NCBI GenBank assembly: GCA_001770415.1
Contig: MEQX01000089.1
Span: forward strand, 1-43,011
DNA length: 43,011 nucleotides
DNA from: Betaproteobacteria bacterium RIFCSPLOWO2_02_FULL_63_19
GTDB taxonomy: Bacteria; Pseudomonadota; Gammaproteobacteria; Burkholderiales; SG8-39
Reading direction: 5' to 3'
A model generated the notes under the pieces. The model worked only from the letters and a program-made list of their open reading frames with translations. It ran no database searches and was not told the origin of the DNA. The position numbers and the translations under genes are program-made. How positions within the stretch are numbered: the first letter of the stretch is position 1; each line of letters starts with the position of its first letter. This document shows positions 8,245 to 17,286 of this stretch, piece after piece.

Positions 8245-10638
8245 TCATCGCGCCCGTGCCTGCCGGATCGTTCTCCACACCCGGTCGGGTGTCGCCGGCA
8301 TCTCGATGTGCTCGATGCCCAGCCCAGACAGCGCGTCGACGATCGCGTTGGTGACGACGGCAAGCGCCGGCGTGGTGCCGCCTTCGCCCCCGGCGCGCAC
8401 GCCGAGCGGATTGCTGGGCGAGGGAATCTCCATCAGTTCGGTCACGAACGACGGGAACTGGTCCGCGCGCGAGAGCGGGTAGTCGAGCAGCGACCCGGCG
8501 AGCAGTTGCCCGCTTTCGGGGTCGTAATGGCAGTGCTCGCCGAGGATCTGTCCCGCGCCCTGGACCATCGCGCCGTGCGTCTGGCCATCGAGGATGAGCG
8601 GGTTGATCGCCCGCCCCACGTCGTCGACCGCCGTGTAGCGGACGATCTGCACCACACCGGTCTCCGGGTCGATCTCGACCTCGCAGATCTGCGTGCCGTA
8701 CGGAAACCCGCCGACTTTGAACAGTTCCTCGTGCTGCGCGCCGAGTGGTCCCTGCAGCGCCTCCGGCATGTCGGGACTCGAAACCGCTGCGACCGCCACT
8801 TCGAACAGGCCGATCGATCGGTCGGTGCCCTTGACGGCAAAGCGTCCGTTCGCGAACTCGATGTCCGCTGCAGCCGCTTCCAACAGATGCGCGGCGACGC
8901 TGCGCCCCCGTTCGATGACGGCCTGGCTCGCCTTGCCCATCACGAAGCCGGCCATGCGCATCGACCGGCCCGAATGCGATCCACCGCCGACGGGGACACG
9001 GTCGGTGTCGCCCTGGACCAGGCGCACGCGCTCGAACGGGACGCCCATCCAGTCGCTCACGCATTGGGTGAAGCTGGTCTCGTGGCCCTGGCCGCTGGAG
9101 AGCGTGCCGACCACGACCTCGATTTCTCCTTCGTCGCGCGATTCGGGGCGGACGGTGATCTGGCTCCATTCGCGCGGAAATCCCATCGTGATCTCGATGT
9201 AGTTGGCGGCCCCGATGCCGCGCAGCATCCCGCGCCGCCGGGATTGCTCGCGCCGCGCGGGGAATCCCGCCCAGTCGGAGATCGAGAGCGCAATGTCCAT
9301 CGAGCGCACGTAGTCGCCGCCGTCGTAGGTGACGCCGGCGGCGTTGCGGTAGGGTTGTTCGTGCTGCGTCACGAGATTGCGTCGCCGCAGTTCGTTGGCG
9401 TCGATGCCGGTGCGGCGTGCGGCCAGTTCGATCAGCCGTTCCAGGATGTAGATCGCCTCGGGCCGTCCTGCGCTGCGATACGGTATGGTTGCCGGCGTGT
9501 TGCTGAGCACGCCGCGCGCGCGCACGTACGCGACCGGGATGCGGTACTGCCCGGTCATCATGGTCACGCCCTTGCGCAGCGGGATGATGGAAGCCACGTG
9601 CGCGCCGAGATTCGACAGGTTCGACAGCCGCAGCGCGAGGAACCGTCCCTCGGCGTCGAGCGCGAGTTCCGCGTCGACCGCAAGATCACGCCCCTGGTAG
9701 TCCGAGACGAAGCCCTCGCTGCGCTCGCAGGTCCACTTGACCGGTCGGCCGAGCTTGCGCGACGCCCAGCACAGCAGCGGAAACTCCGGGTAGAGCGAAT
9801 TCTTCGTGCCGAAGTTGCCGCCGATGTCCCACGCGACGACACGCACCTTGTCCGGTGTTACGCCGAGAATGCCTGCGATCTCCATCTTCTGGCGGTTGGT
9901 GCCACCGCTGCCCGCGTACAGCGTGTAGCGCCCGCTGGCCGCATCGTAGACGCCGACCGCCGTACGCGGCTCCATGGGCACGCCGGTGACGCGCGAGATC
10001 CAGGTTTCGAAGCGCACCACATGCGCAGCCTTCTCGAAGGCGGCATCGGTGCCTGCCTTGTCGCCGTGCTCCGAATCCAGGCAGATGTTCGATGCGGCGT
10101 GCTCCCACAACCGTGGAGCGTCGGGTTTCGCGGCCCGCCTCGTGTCGGTGACCGCAGGCAGCGTTGCATAATCGACCGCGACCAGTTCGGCGCCGTCCTT
10201 CGCGATCATCGCCGACTCCGCGACCAGCATCGCGACCGACTGTCCCGCGAAGCGCGCTCGGTCGCGCGCGAGCAGGTGGTAGGGCGAGTCGTACATCGGC
10301 GACCCGTCGATGTTCTCGAGCACCACGTCGGGCATCGTTCGCTGGACCTCGACGGGTCCCATGAAGGTGTAGTCCGGGGCGATCGGCTTCACGCCGTCGG
10401 CTTCGAGGTCGGCAAAGGTGTACACCGCGAGCACGCCCGGCAGTGCGAGCGCTGCGCCCGCATCGATGGACAGGATCTCGGCGTGGGCGTGCGGCGAGCG
10501 CACGATCGCGGCGTAAGCCTGCTGCGGCAGGCTGACGTCGTCGCTGTAACGGCCTCGTCCGGTCAGCAGGCGCAGGTCCTCCTTGCGCGTCATCGGCTTT
10601 CCGATCAGCGCGCCGGGATCGTTCGGTTTCGTGTTCAA
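8245..10638 (-). CDS. Xanthine dehydrogenase-family molybdopterin-binding (large) subunit
   Basis: The 797-residue protein is the Mo-cofactor subunit of a CO dehydrogenase/aldehyde oxidase-type hydroxylase. It starts with the family pattern IGKPMTRKEDLRLLTGRGRY. It contains GGNFGTKNSLYPE, IPYRSAGRPEA, SSGQGHETSFTQ and GGEGG, whose Glu is the expected catalytic base. Such enzymes hydroxylate aromatic rings or aldehydes with water and pass electrons to FeS and FAD subunits, usually encoded alongside. None is seen here. The TTG at 10638 is chosen by alignment with the paralogue's MNRYIGRAIPR start; longer upstream frames lack family residues. It is first in an operon with UbiD. Confidence 0.88.
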   Translation of the reverse strand: MNTKPNDPGALIGKPMTRKEDLRLLTGRGRYSDDVSLPQQAYAAIVRSPHAHAEILSIDAGAALALPGVLAVYTFADLEADGVKPIAPDYTFMGPVEVQRTMPDVVLENIDGSPMYDSPYHLLARDRARFAGQSVAMLVAESAMIAKDGAELVAVDYATLPAVTDTRRAAKPDAPRLWEHAASNICLDSEHGDKAGTDAAFEKAAHVVRFETWISRVTGVPMEPRTAVGVYDAASGRYTLYAGSGGTNRQKMEIAGILGVTPDKVRVVAWDIGGNFGTKNSLYPEFPLLCWASRKLGRPVKWTCERSEGFVSDYQGRDLAVDAELALDAEGRFLALRLSNLSNLGAHVASIIPLRKGVTMMTGQYRIPVAYVRARGVLSNTPATIPYRSAGRPEAIYILERLIELAARRTGIDANELRRRNLVTQHEQPYRNAAGVTYDGGDYVRSMDIALSISDWAGFPARREQSRRRGMLRGIGAANYIEITMGFPREWSQITVRPESRDEGEIEVVVGTLSSGQGHETSFTQCVSDWMGVPFERVRLVQGDTDRVPVGGGSHSGRSMRMAGFVMGKASQAVIERGRSVAAHLLEAAAADIEFANGRFAVKGTDRSIGLFEVAVAAVSSPDMPEALQGPLGAQHEELFKVGGFPYGTQICEVEIDPETGVVQIVRYTAVDDVGRAINPLILDGQTHGAMVQGAGQILGEHCHYDPESGQLLAGSLLDYPLSRADQFPSFVTELMEIPSPSNPLGVRAGGEGGTTPALAVVTNAIVDALSGLGIEHIEMPATPDRVWRTIRQARAR

Positions 10639-10990
10639 GGTCTGATTCTCGAATGACAGCGTGATGCGTGTAACGGATTCGGACAATGCGAGCTGGTACA
10701 CAACGCCCGGTTTGCCTGCCGCGCCCGACCGAAATCGCGCCTGACGATGCAAGCTCGCATGTGCCGCCAATTTACCACTAACGCGCTTGGATCACTTCCG
10801 CTCGGGCGCACACGGCGCAGCGGATTCGCATTGCCTTGGCTGCTGATCGACCTGCCTACGATGCACGCTCTCCCGGTTGCCGCGCCAAACCGCATGGTCG
10901 ATCGCCACTGATGCTTCGCGTAACTAAACCGGTTGTTTCGCCAGAAGGCATTCGAACAGGGGCGAAGTTGCAAACAGCGGATTGTGCAAG
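10639..10990. other. Intergenic region upstream of the molybdenum-hydroxylase operon
   Basis: About 350 bp separate the end of the TPR gene from the TTG start of the molybdenum-hydroxylase gene, both on the minus strand. It must hold the promoter of the latter. I see no clear -35/-10 pair, -24/-12 pair or strong hairpin. The frame upstream of 10638 stays open to 10770 but shows no family similarity. Confidence 0.5.
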
Positions 10991-12196
10991 CTAGTCAGCG
11001 AGTTCAACTGCTCTGGCCTCGAGCAGATCAATCAGCGCGCGCTCAACATAACTTCCACCCACGCCAATGCGCTGATCTGCTGATACCAACTTCAATGCTT
11101 CGGCGGCGCCAGCGTACTGCCCCCTGGCAAACTGACTGACAGCATCAACCAGCCTGAGTGAGAGTCGCGTCTGGTCGCTGGATTCCCTGGCCACGATAGC
11201 CGCGCTGCTCTGCTCAAGCGCGGCGATGTCGCCGGCCGATGCCTGAATACCGGCAAGATGCAGCGCGATAAACGGGTGCGAAAGCATAGAACTGAAGCGC
11301 TCCGACAACGCAGAAACCGCAGCCGAGACCGGACGCGGAGTTACTGTGCGCAGATATTCACGCAACAGAAAACCGCCACAATCGGCCAGAGTCAGTACCG
11401 GACCACATCGAGTGGTCTCGGGTGCACAGTAACGCGCATAGCGCTGCCATGCCTGATCGGTCAACCCCAGCTGCCATTCCGCCAATGCCAGGTGCCACTG
11501 CACATGACCATACATAGCGCCGCCCTCGGCCGACCGGCGGTGTTCGTCTAGCCAGTTACCCAGAAGATCCAGCGACTCCTCGGGCTTACACTGATCGTGC
11601 AGCACATGGGCATAACTATGGATAGCGTAGAGAGCCTGTGGTCGCTGCTGCAGTGCTCGCTCGATAAGCACACGACCACGGTTCCGATCACCGGCCTCAC
11701 TGGCTGCAAACCCCAGGCGTGCGAGACAGGCCCAATCATCATGCAAACTGGGATCGACCGATTCCATGATATTCAGAACGCGTTCGAGCTTGCGCGCACC
11801 TCCATAAAAGATCAGATATCCACAAAGTTGCGAGATAACCAGCAGGTCACAGGGATTGGCAGCGATGTAGGCCTCGGTAGCTGCAAGGTTGGTGTAGGGG
11901 TCTGCAAGCAGTGCAAAGAGCGCGGAGATATGCGCACGCTCCCAGGGCAGCGCAACTTCTGCCGCCAGTAGTGCACGCTCTTTGAAAAGGTCGGCGTCCG
12001 CCGACTTAGCGTCGTTGGCAAGCATATAGCGCGCAGCCAGGGCCATGGCGAAATTGCCGTCGAGCGCCAAAGCGTGATCGAGGGTTTCCGCGGCGCCTGT
12101 CTCGGAACCAAGGACGCGATCAACAGCCCGCTGATACTGTTCTGCAGCTTCCGGACTGTCAGTAGTGAGAGGTTTGCCGGTACGCGCGTCAATCAT
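10991..12196 (-). CDS. TTC38-like tetratricopeptide-repeat protein
   Basis: The 401-residue soluble protein is made of helical repeats. Segments such as ALALDGNFAMALAARYMLAN, PWERAHISALFALLADPYTN, NPCDLLVISQLCGYLIFYGG and QQRPQALYAIHSYAHVLHDQ match the bacterial relatives of eukaryotic TTC38. TPR arrays mediate protein-protein contacts; no enzymatic function can be assigned. The ATG at 12196 has AAGGAG upstream, which rules out the longer upstream frame. Its base composition looks less GC-rich than its neighbours, and it has no operon partner, so recent acquisition is possible. It diverges from the nicotinamidase gene. Confidence 0.8.
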   Translation of the reverse strand: MIDARTGKPLTTDSPEAAEQYQRAVDRVLGSETGAAETLDHALALDGNFAMALAARYMLANDAKSADADLFKERALLAAEVALPWERAHISALFALLADPYTNLAATEAYIAANPCDLLVISQLCGYLIFYGGARKLERVLNIMESVDPSLHDDWACLARLGFAASEAGDRNRGRVLIERALQQRPQALYAIHSYAHVLHDQCKPEESLDLLGNWLDEHRRSAEGGAMYGHVQWHLALAEWQLGLTDQAWQRYARYCAPETTRCGPVLTLADCGGFLLREYLRTVTPRPVSAAVSALSERFSSMLSHPFIALHLAGIQASAGDIAALEQSSAAIVARESSDQTRLSLRLVDAVSQFARGQYAGAAEALKLVSADQRIGVGGSYVERALIDLLEARAVELAD

Positions 12197-12525
12197 ATTG
12201 GCTCCTTGCGTTGCAAATCCCTGAGGCGCCGAAACGCTCCGAGGAGTTCGCAGTCTAGTCCAACCCAAGGCGTGACGAACAAGAGCTCCGGCAAGACTGG
12301 TCATGTCGTTGCCGCAATCCACTGGCGACGCTTTGGGTGGACGTTTGTGAGCGCAGCAAACCTGCCGACAAGCAAGTTACAGACGTCAGTGCCGGATAAA
12401 GGGCTAAAACCAAGAATGCAATGCATGTCGGTACTCCGGTCTGCGGAGCGCGGAGCGAGCAATATGCACGCGGGCCGCGACCCGAGCGCTAGAATAGGAT
12501 GAATGGGCGAACGAGGGAGATGGCC
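12197..12525. other. Divergent intergenic region (TPR / nicotinamidase)
   Basis: About 329 bp with no gene. A TAGAAT hexamer just upstream of the nicotinamidase gene could be a -10 element but has no good -35 partner. CTCCG-GTCTG-CGGAG forms a small inverted repeat around 12434-12448. Nothing else was recognised. Confidence 0.4.
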
Positions 12526-13146
12526 ATGCGCGATGCCTGCCTGATCATGGTCGACATTCAGAACGATTTCATGCCCGGCGGCGCGCTCGCTGTGCCGCGA
12601 GGCGACGAGATCGTGCCGCTGGTGAACCGTGTCGCGCCGCAGTTCCACTGGATCGTGGCGGCGCAGGACTGGCATCCCCCGGGCCACGCATCGTTCGCCT
12701 CCGCGCACCCCGGCAAGAAGCCTTTCGAGACGGTGCGGCTGTCCTATGGTGACCAAGTGCTGTGGCCCGACCACTGCGTGCAGGGAAGCGAGGGCGCGGC
12801 GTTTCACCACGACCTGTCGCTCGCCCCCGCGCAGCTCGTCGTGCGCAAGGGCTATCGGCGGGGGGTCGACAGTTACTCGGTCTTCGTCGAAGCCGACCGC
12901 AAGACCTCGACCGGCCTTGTCGGCTGGCTGCGCGAGGTCGGCATCCGCCGGCTGTGGTTCGCCGGGCTGGCGACCGACTTCTGCGTGCTGTGGTCGGCGC
13001 TCGATGCGCGCGCCACGGGTTTCGAGGCGACCGTGATCGAGGATGCCTGCCGCGCCATCGATCTGAATGGCTCGCTCGATGCGGCGTGGAAGGAGATGAA
13101 CGCCGCAGGCGTCAAGCGCACACACGCGGACAGCGTCCGCGTTTAG
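12526..13146 (+). CDS. pncA: Nicotinamidase (isochorismatase-fold hydrolase)
   Basis: The 206-residue protein has all PncA landmarks. The catalytic triad is Asp10 (VDIQNDF), Lys108 (VVRKGYRRGVDSYS) and Cys153 (LATDFCV). Metal ligands are Asp48 and His50 (QDWHPPGHASFAS) and His83 (WPDHCVQG). It converts nicotinamide to nicotinate for NAD salvage in the cytoplasm. The ATG at 12526 is preferred because GAGGGAG sits 6 bp upstream and family members begin one strand before the catalytic Asp; in-frame ATGs at 12520 and 12499 are alternatives. It is monocistronic as far as can be seen. Confidence 0.92.
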   Translation: MRDACLIMVDIQNDFMPGGALAVPRGDEIVPLVNRVAPQFHWIVAAQDWHPPGHASFASAHPGKKPFETVRLSYGDQVLWPDHCVQGSEGAAFHHDLSLAPAQLVVRKGYRRGVDSYSVFVEADRKTSTGLVGWLREVGIRRLWFAGLATDFCVLWSALDARATGFEATVIEDACRAIDLNGSLDAAWKEMNAAGVKRTHADSVRV

Positions 13147-13372
13147 GGCCGCATGGCGCGGCCAGCGCCGGGCGGTCGAATCTCGTTCCGCCTCCGCCGA
13201 AAGGGGCGGGCAGCGGTCGGAGCAACAACCCCATCAAGGCGGTGAAGATCAGGACATTGAAGATGCCGAAATGGCCGCGCGCGTACTTTCGCCCGTCTAC
13301 GAAATCGCCGAGGATGCTCTTGCCCGAACCGCGCGGAACTTCCGGTTCCACGGTGCGCGCCAAGAGCAGCAT
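13112..13372 (-). CDS. Small membrane protein or gene fragment, uncertain
   Basis: On the minus strand this 86-codon frame encodes a hydrophobic start (MLLLARTVEPEVPRGSGK), a polar middle (ILGDFVDGRKYARGHFG) and a clear membrane span (IFNVLIFTALMGLLLRPLPA), followed by a low-complexity tail. The tail overlaps the end of pncA and probably is not real. Upstream in frame, RIFWFLL continues the first hydrophobic stretch until a stop, but without a good start codon. This could be a small two-span membrane protein or the remnant of a larger one. I do not recognise a family. Confidence 0.3.
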   Translation of the reverse strand: MLLLARTVEPEVPRGSGKSILGDFVDGRKYARGHFGIFNVLIFTALMGLLLRPLPAPFGGGGTRFDRPALAAPCGPKRGRCPRVCA

Positions 13373-13541
13373 CAGCAGGAACCAAAAGATGCGTGACCGC
13401 TACGTAGTCGAAAGCGGCCTGGCGCCCCGCTTTGAAATCTAAAGGGTGATAACGACCCAACTCGGACAGACGCCTACCGTAGCCGGATAGTCGCTACTAT
13501 CTGCGTGGGACTCGGTTTAATCGGACGGATTTCGGTCAAAC

Positions 13542-15202
13542 ATGGCGGCGAGCAGAACGCTTTCCCTCGACGAGGTGAATGAGACCAATCGGCCTGTCGC
13601 GGGACCGGTCGGCGAACTGCCCGACACGGTCGATGCCGCCATTATCGGCGCGGGGCCCGTCGGGCTGATGGCCGCGAACTTGCTGGGTGCGGAAGGCATA
13701 TCCGCCCTCATCATCGAGCAGAACGCGCTCACGTCCGACCAACCGAAGGCCGTCATTGTCGACGACGAGCACATGCGGCTGATCGACCGCATGGGTCTGA
13801 TGGAGGCAGCACGCGCCCATCTCACCGCGACCTATTTCGGTATCCACTTCTATTTCCGCTTGGTTTCGAGCTTGTGAAAGCTGAGGGATTTCTAACGCCA
13901 AATGGCTTCGGCAATCGCAATTCCGTTTCGCAGCCCATGCTCGAAAAGCTGTTGCTTGAAGGTGCGCATCGTTATCCCACGGTTTGCGTGCGTTTCCGAT
14001 GCCCGCTGATCGGACTGTCGCAACGGACCGATTGCGTCGAATTGGAACTCCGCAACCACGATGGCTCCGAAAAGACGCTGCGCGCCAAATTCGTGTTGGC
14101 GTGCGACGGCGCGAACAGTTCCGTGCGCAAGCTGCTCGGGATTGCAGCCGAGGGCAAGCGCATCGACGAGCCGCACCTCGTTGTCGATTTCGCTGAATTT
14201 CCGGACCAGTCACCGTTTTCGCGGTTCTTCTGCCACCCGACGCGGCCGTTCAATTCGATTCTGGTGCCTTATGGCGGCCGCCGCATCGAGTTCATGCTCA
14301 ATCCTGGCGAGGACAAGGAGCAGATCAAGTCGCCGGAGACGATCAAGGCCTTGGTAACGCGCCACACACCATACAAGAACTACGACCTGAAAATCGTCCG
14401 GGCGGCGGTCTACGGATTCTCCGCGCGAATTGCTGAGCGCATGCAGGTGGGGCGGATCTTCCTGCTTGGCGACGCTGCGCACGTCGTGCCGCCCTTCGGT
14501 GCGCAAGGCCTCAATAGCGGTGCGCGGGATTCTGCGAACATTGCCTGGAAGATCGCTGCCGCGTTGCGCGGACAAATGGGCCTGAAAGCTCTGGAAAGCT
14601 ACGATGAAGAGCGGCGCAGCAACGTGAAGGAAACCGTCGATTATTCGGTCCGTATCGGAAGACTGGCGAATATTCGCTTCTGGCCAGCGGCACTCTTGCG
14701 TGATGCGTTTTTTGCCGCCGCCAACCTGTTCCCCTCGGTCCGGCGATATTTTCGCGAGATGCGTTACATGCCCAGGCCTCGGCTGAAAGCGGGCCTCATA
14801 GTCGCTCATGAACAAGATGATGCGTCGCCCGTCGGACGCATATTTCCGCGGCCGGTTCTGGTATATGACGGTGCGGAAAGTGCTTCATTCGACGCACTTG
14901 TTGGAAACCGTTTCGCGCTCGTCGGTGTCAACGTAAGTCCAGACGCCATCGTTGAGGCAGCGCGTCATCCACTATGGCACAAGCTGCGGCCAACCTTGAT
15001 CAGCCTGTCAAGCGAACCTCGATATGTCGGCTCGACTGAAGGGGTCCATATTTGTCATTTCGCCGACGCTGCGACGAAAACCGCATTGGCCAAGTATGCT
15101 GCTCAGATCGCCATCATCCGACCGGACCGCTACGTAGCGGGGATCGCCCGGTCCGATGGTTTCGACGCGATCAGTAATGCGTTCGATGCGCTTCTCAAGT
15201 AG
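13542..15202 (+). pseudogene. MhpA-like FAD-dependent aromatic hydroxylase, broken by a one-base frameshift
   Basis: Two adjoining frames make one flavoprotein monooxygenase of about 553 residues, close to the length of 3-(3-hydroxyphenyl)propionate hydroxylase. The first (13542-13877) has the FAD motif GAGPVG at residues 36-41; the second (to 15202) has VLACDGANSSVRKLLG, GRIFLLGDAAHVVPPFG and RPDRYVAG. The frames meet near 13860-13866, where restoring one G in CGCTTGGTTTCGAG would read RLGFELVKAEGF as the family expects. The TGA ending the first frame is not a Sec codon, because that frame stops again within a few codons. A true inactivating deletion or a sequencing error is equally possible. 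Confidence 0.82.
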
Positions 15203-15422
15203 CCGGCCTTCAATAATGCTTGCACCAGTGTATTAGCGTGTTCTTCAGGGGTGCGGCCCTGCGGCCTCTGCCGGCGTGGATTGACGGCGAAAGGTAACCT
15301 AAGCAGTCCGTGCATTCAGCTCTGCACACCCGATCGGAGGTTTTGCTTTTCGGGATCACTATGCCAAAGTTCCGCAGGTCGGTATCGCGCCGGTTCGTCG
15401 GTGCTCAAACCGTCCTTCCTTA

Positions 15423-15452
15423 AGTTGCCAAGGCAACTGTTGCAATTACAAC
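15423..15452. promoter_or_regulatory. Candidate MarR-type operator (two adjacent palindromes)
   Basis: AGTTGCC-AA-GGCAACT (15423-15438) is a perfect 7-bp inverted repeat. It is followed at once by GTTGCAATTACAAC (15439-15452), palindromic at 12 of 14 bases. The second overlaps the -35 box of the ligase promoter, so a protein bound here would block transcription. The MarR gene at 18344-18901 is the obvious candidate regulator; this is inference. Confidence 0.5.
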
Positions 15453-15468
15453 TATCGCCTCCTATACT
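15440..15468 (+). promoter_or_regulatory. Sigma-70-like promoter of the ligase gene
   Basis: TTGCAA (15440-15445) and TATACT (15463-15468) are 17 bp apart and point towards the ligase gene at 15553, giving a leader of about 80 nt. The -35 box lies within the palindrome noted at 15439-15452. Confidence 0.5.
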
Positions 15469-15552
15469 GCGTACTGCCGGGGCGCAAGCGCAAAGATTTG
15501 CCCGGTCTCGATCTAGAGCAGTCGGTGACGCGTCACTTCTGGAGGAGAACCG

Positions 15553-17220
15553 ATGCTACAGGGCTTTACCCCGATACCCGCCGAATTCGCTGCCCGTTAT
15601 CGTGCCAAGGGCTACTGGCTCGACCGCCCCATGGGGGAATACTTCCACGACATATTCGGCACATGGGGAGACAGAATTGCGGTCGTAGCCGGTACGGAGC
15701 GCATCACGTACAAGGACCTGAGCGACCGCATCGACCACGTCGCCTGTCACCTGCTCGACATGGGAATCGCCCCGCTCGACAGGTTCGTCGTGCAACTGCC
15801 GAACAGGATTGAATTCATCTACCTTTATTTCGCGTTGCTTCGGGTCGGCGCCATACCCCTTCTTGCGCTGCCTCCCCATCGCACCTACGAAATCGGACAC
15901 TTCATCAGGTTCACTCAGGCCGTTGGCTACGCGGCCGCCGCGCGCGAAGGCGACTTCAGCTTCCTCGACATGGCGCTGGAAATTCAGAAGCAGGTTCCGT
16001 CGCTGCGCCACCTTTTCATGCTTGGGGAAGACCTGCCCGGAGCCTGCCATCGCATCGGGGAGTTGATGAGAACGGCTCCTGTGACGCCTCGATCGCGACT
16101 CGCGTCGCTGGCACTCAATCCCGACGAGCCTGCAGTGTTTCAGCTCTCAGGAGGAACCACCGGTATTCCGAAGATAATCCCGCGTACTCACAACGACTAC
16201 ACATTCAATTCCGTGGGCTGCTCGGCGGCCAACGACATGCGCGAGGGGGATTGCCTTCTCGTGTGCCTGCCGATTGGCCATAACTTCCCGCTAGCTTCCC
16301 CGGGATTGCAGGGGATGTTCATCCGTGGCGGATGTGTCGTGCTCGCCGATTCCCCGCGCGCGTCAAGCGTATTTCCTCTCATTCAACAAGAACGTGTAAC
16401 GCACCTGGAACTCGTGCCCGCGGTCCTGATACGGCTGCTACACGATTCCAATCTGGCCAATTACGATCTTTCCTCGGTCCGTATCATCAATACCGGTGGC
16501 CAACGGCTTCAGCCGGAGACATCTGCGCTCGCCGAAAAGCTCATTCCGTCATGCAAAGTGCAAGAAGTGTTTGGAATGGCCGAGGGGCTGGTCACGTTCA
16601 ATCGCCTGTCCGACCCTCCGGAGGTGCGTTACGAAACGGTGGGTCCGCCCTGGTGCGAGGACGACGAAATCCGGATCCTGGATGATGAAGGCCGCGAGGT
16701 TCCGCCGGGCGTCGTCGGCGAACTCGCGTGCCGCGGTCCCTATACGCTGCGCGGCTACTTCAACGCGCCCGAGGTCAACGCGCGCGCATTCACGGCCGAA
16801 GGCTTCTACCTGACAGGCGATTTGATGCGCAGCCATCCTTCCGGCGGATACGTGGTCGAGGGGCGAAAGAAAGATTTGATCAACCGGGGCGGCGAGAAGA
16901 TCAGCGCCGAAGAGGTGGAGAACATGCTCCTTGGTCATCCGGACGTACGGAACGTCGCGTGCATCCCGATGCCCGATCCGGTACTGGGTGAACGGACTTG
17001 CGCATACGTAATTCCCCGACCAGGGACACATCCGACGCTCGAGCAACTCACCAGTTACCTCGCGGGCCTCGGCCTCGCCAAATTCAAACTCCCCGAACGC
17101 CTCGAAGTCGTATCGGAATTTCCGCTGTCGCCGTTCGGAAAGGTATCGAAGAAGGATCTCGTTGACGCGATCACGCGACTCGTTACGAAGGAACGAGAAG
17201 CCATTGGCAAGAAAGGCTGA
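15553..17220 (+). CDS. Aryl-acid AMP ligase / aryl-CoA synthetase (EntE/DhbE-like)
   Basis: The 555-residue ANL-superfamily enzyme has the ATP-binding loop LSGGTTGIPKIIPRTHNDY, the VFGMAEGLV motif, YLTGD, the hinge EGRKKDLINRGGEKIS and the C-terminal catalytic Lys in SPFGKVSKKDL. Its N-terminus (GYWLDRPMGEYFHDIF, PLDRFVVQLPNRIEF) is of the 2,3-dihydroxybenzoate/salicylate-AMP ligase type. No carrier-protein or siderophore genes are nearby. In this setting it more likely activates an aromatic acid to a CoA thioester for breakdown. The ATG at 15553 follows GGAGGAG. It heads a probable operon with the luciferase-like gene 66 bp downstream. Confidence 0.88.
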   Translation: MLQGFTPIPAEFAARYRAKGYWLDRPMGEYFHDIFGTWGDRIAVVAGTERITYKDLSDRIDHVACHLLDMGIAPLDRFVVQLPNRIEFIYLYFALLRVGAIPLLALPPHRTYEIGHFIRFTQAVGYAAAAREGDFSFLDMALEIQKQVPSLRHLFMLGEDLPGACHRIGELMRTAPVTPRSRLASLALNPDEPAVFQLSGGTTGIPKIIPRTHNDYTFNSVGCSAANDMREGDCLLVCLPIGHNFPLASPGLQGMFIRGGCVVLADSPRASSVFPLIQQERVTHLELVPAVLIRLLHDSNLANYDLSSVRIINTGGQRLQPETSALAEKLIPSCKVQEVFGMAEGLVTFNRLSDPPEVRYETVGPPWCEDDEIRILDDEGREVPPGVVGELACRGPYTLRGYFNAPEVNARAFTAEGFYLTGDLMRSHPSGGYVVEGRKKDLINRGGEKISAEEVENMLLGHPDVRNVACIPMPDPVLGERTCAYVIPRPGTHPTLEQLTSYLAGLGLAKFKLPERLEVVSEFPLSPFGKVSKKDLVDAITRLVTKEREAIGKKG

Positions 17221-17286
17221 CGCGGCAGGGACCGGACGTTATTCGTATCACCCGCGTGGCGCGCGTTATACAGAAGGAGTGATCAG

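Larger units (their letters stand above)
15203..15552. other. Intergenic region holding the ligase promoter and operator
   Basis: The 350 bp between the hydroxylase and the ligase contain no credible gene. The right half carries a sigma-70-like promoter overlapped by palindromes (see 15423-15468) and, just before 15553, a GGAGGAG ribosome-binding site. The left half shows nothing recognised. Confidence 0.5.

Noticed and set aside
8308-10656. 782-codon open frame on the plus strand opposite the molybdenum hydroxylase
   Set aside because: It is His/Arg/Asp-rich shadow coding caused by the GC-rich third positions of the true minus-strand gene, whose motifs are unmistakable.
13875-13877. TGA ending the first part of the MhpA-like gene as a possible Sec codon
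   Set aside because: The same frame hits another stop within a few codons, while the homologous continuation is in a different frame; this is a frameshift.
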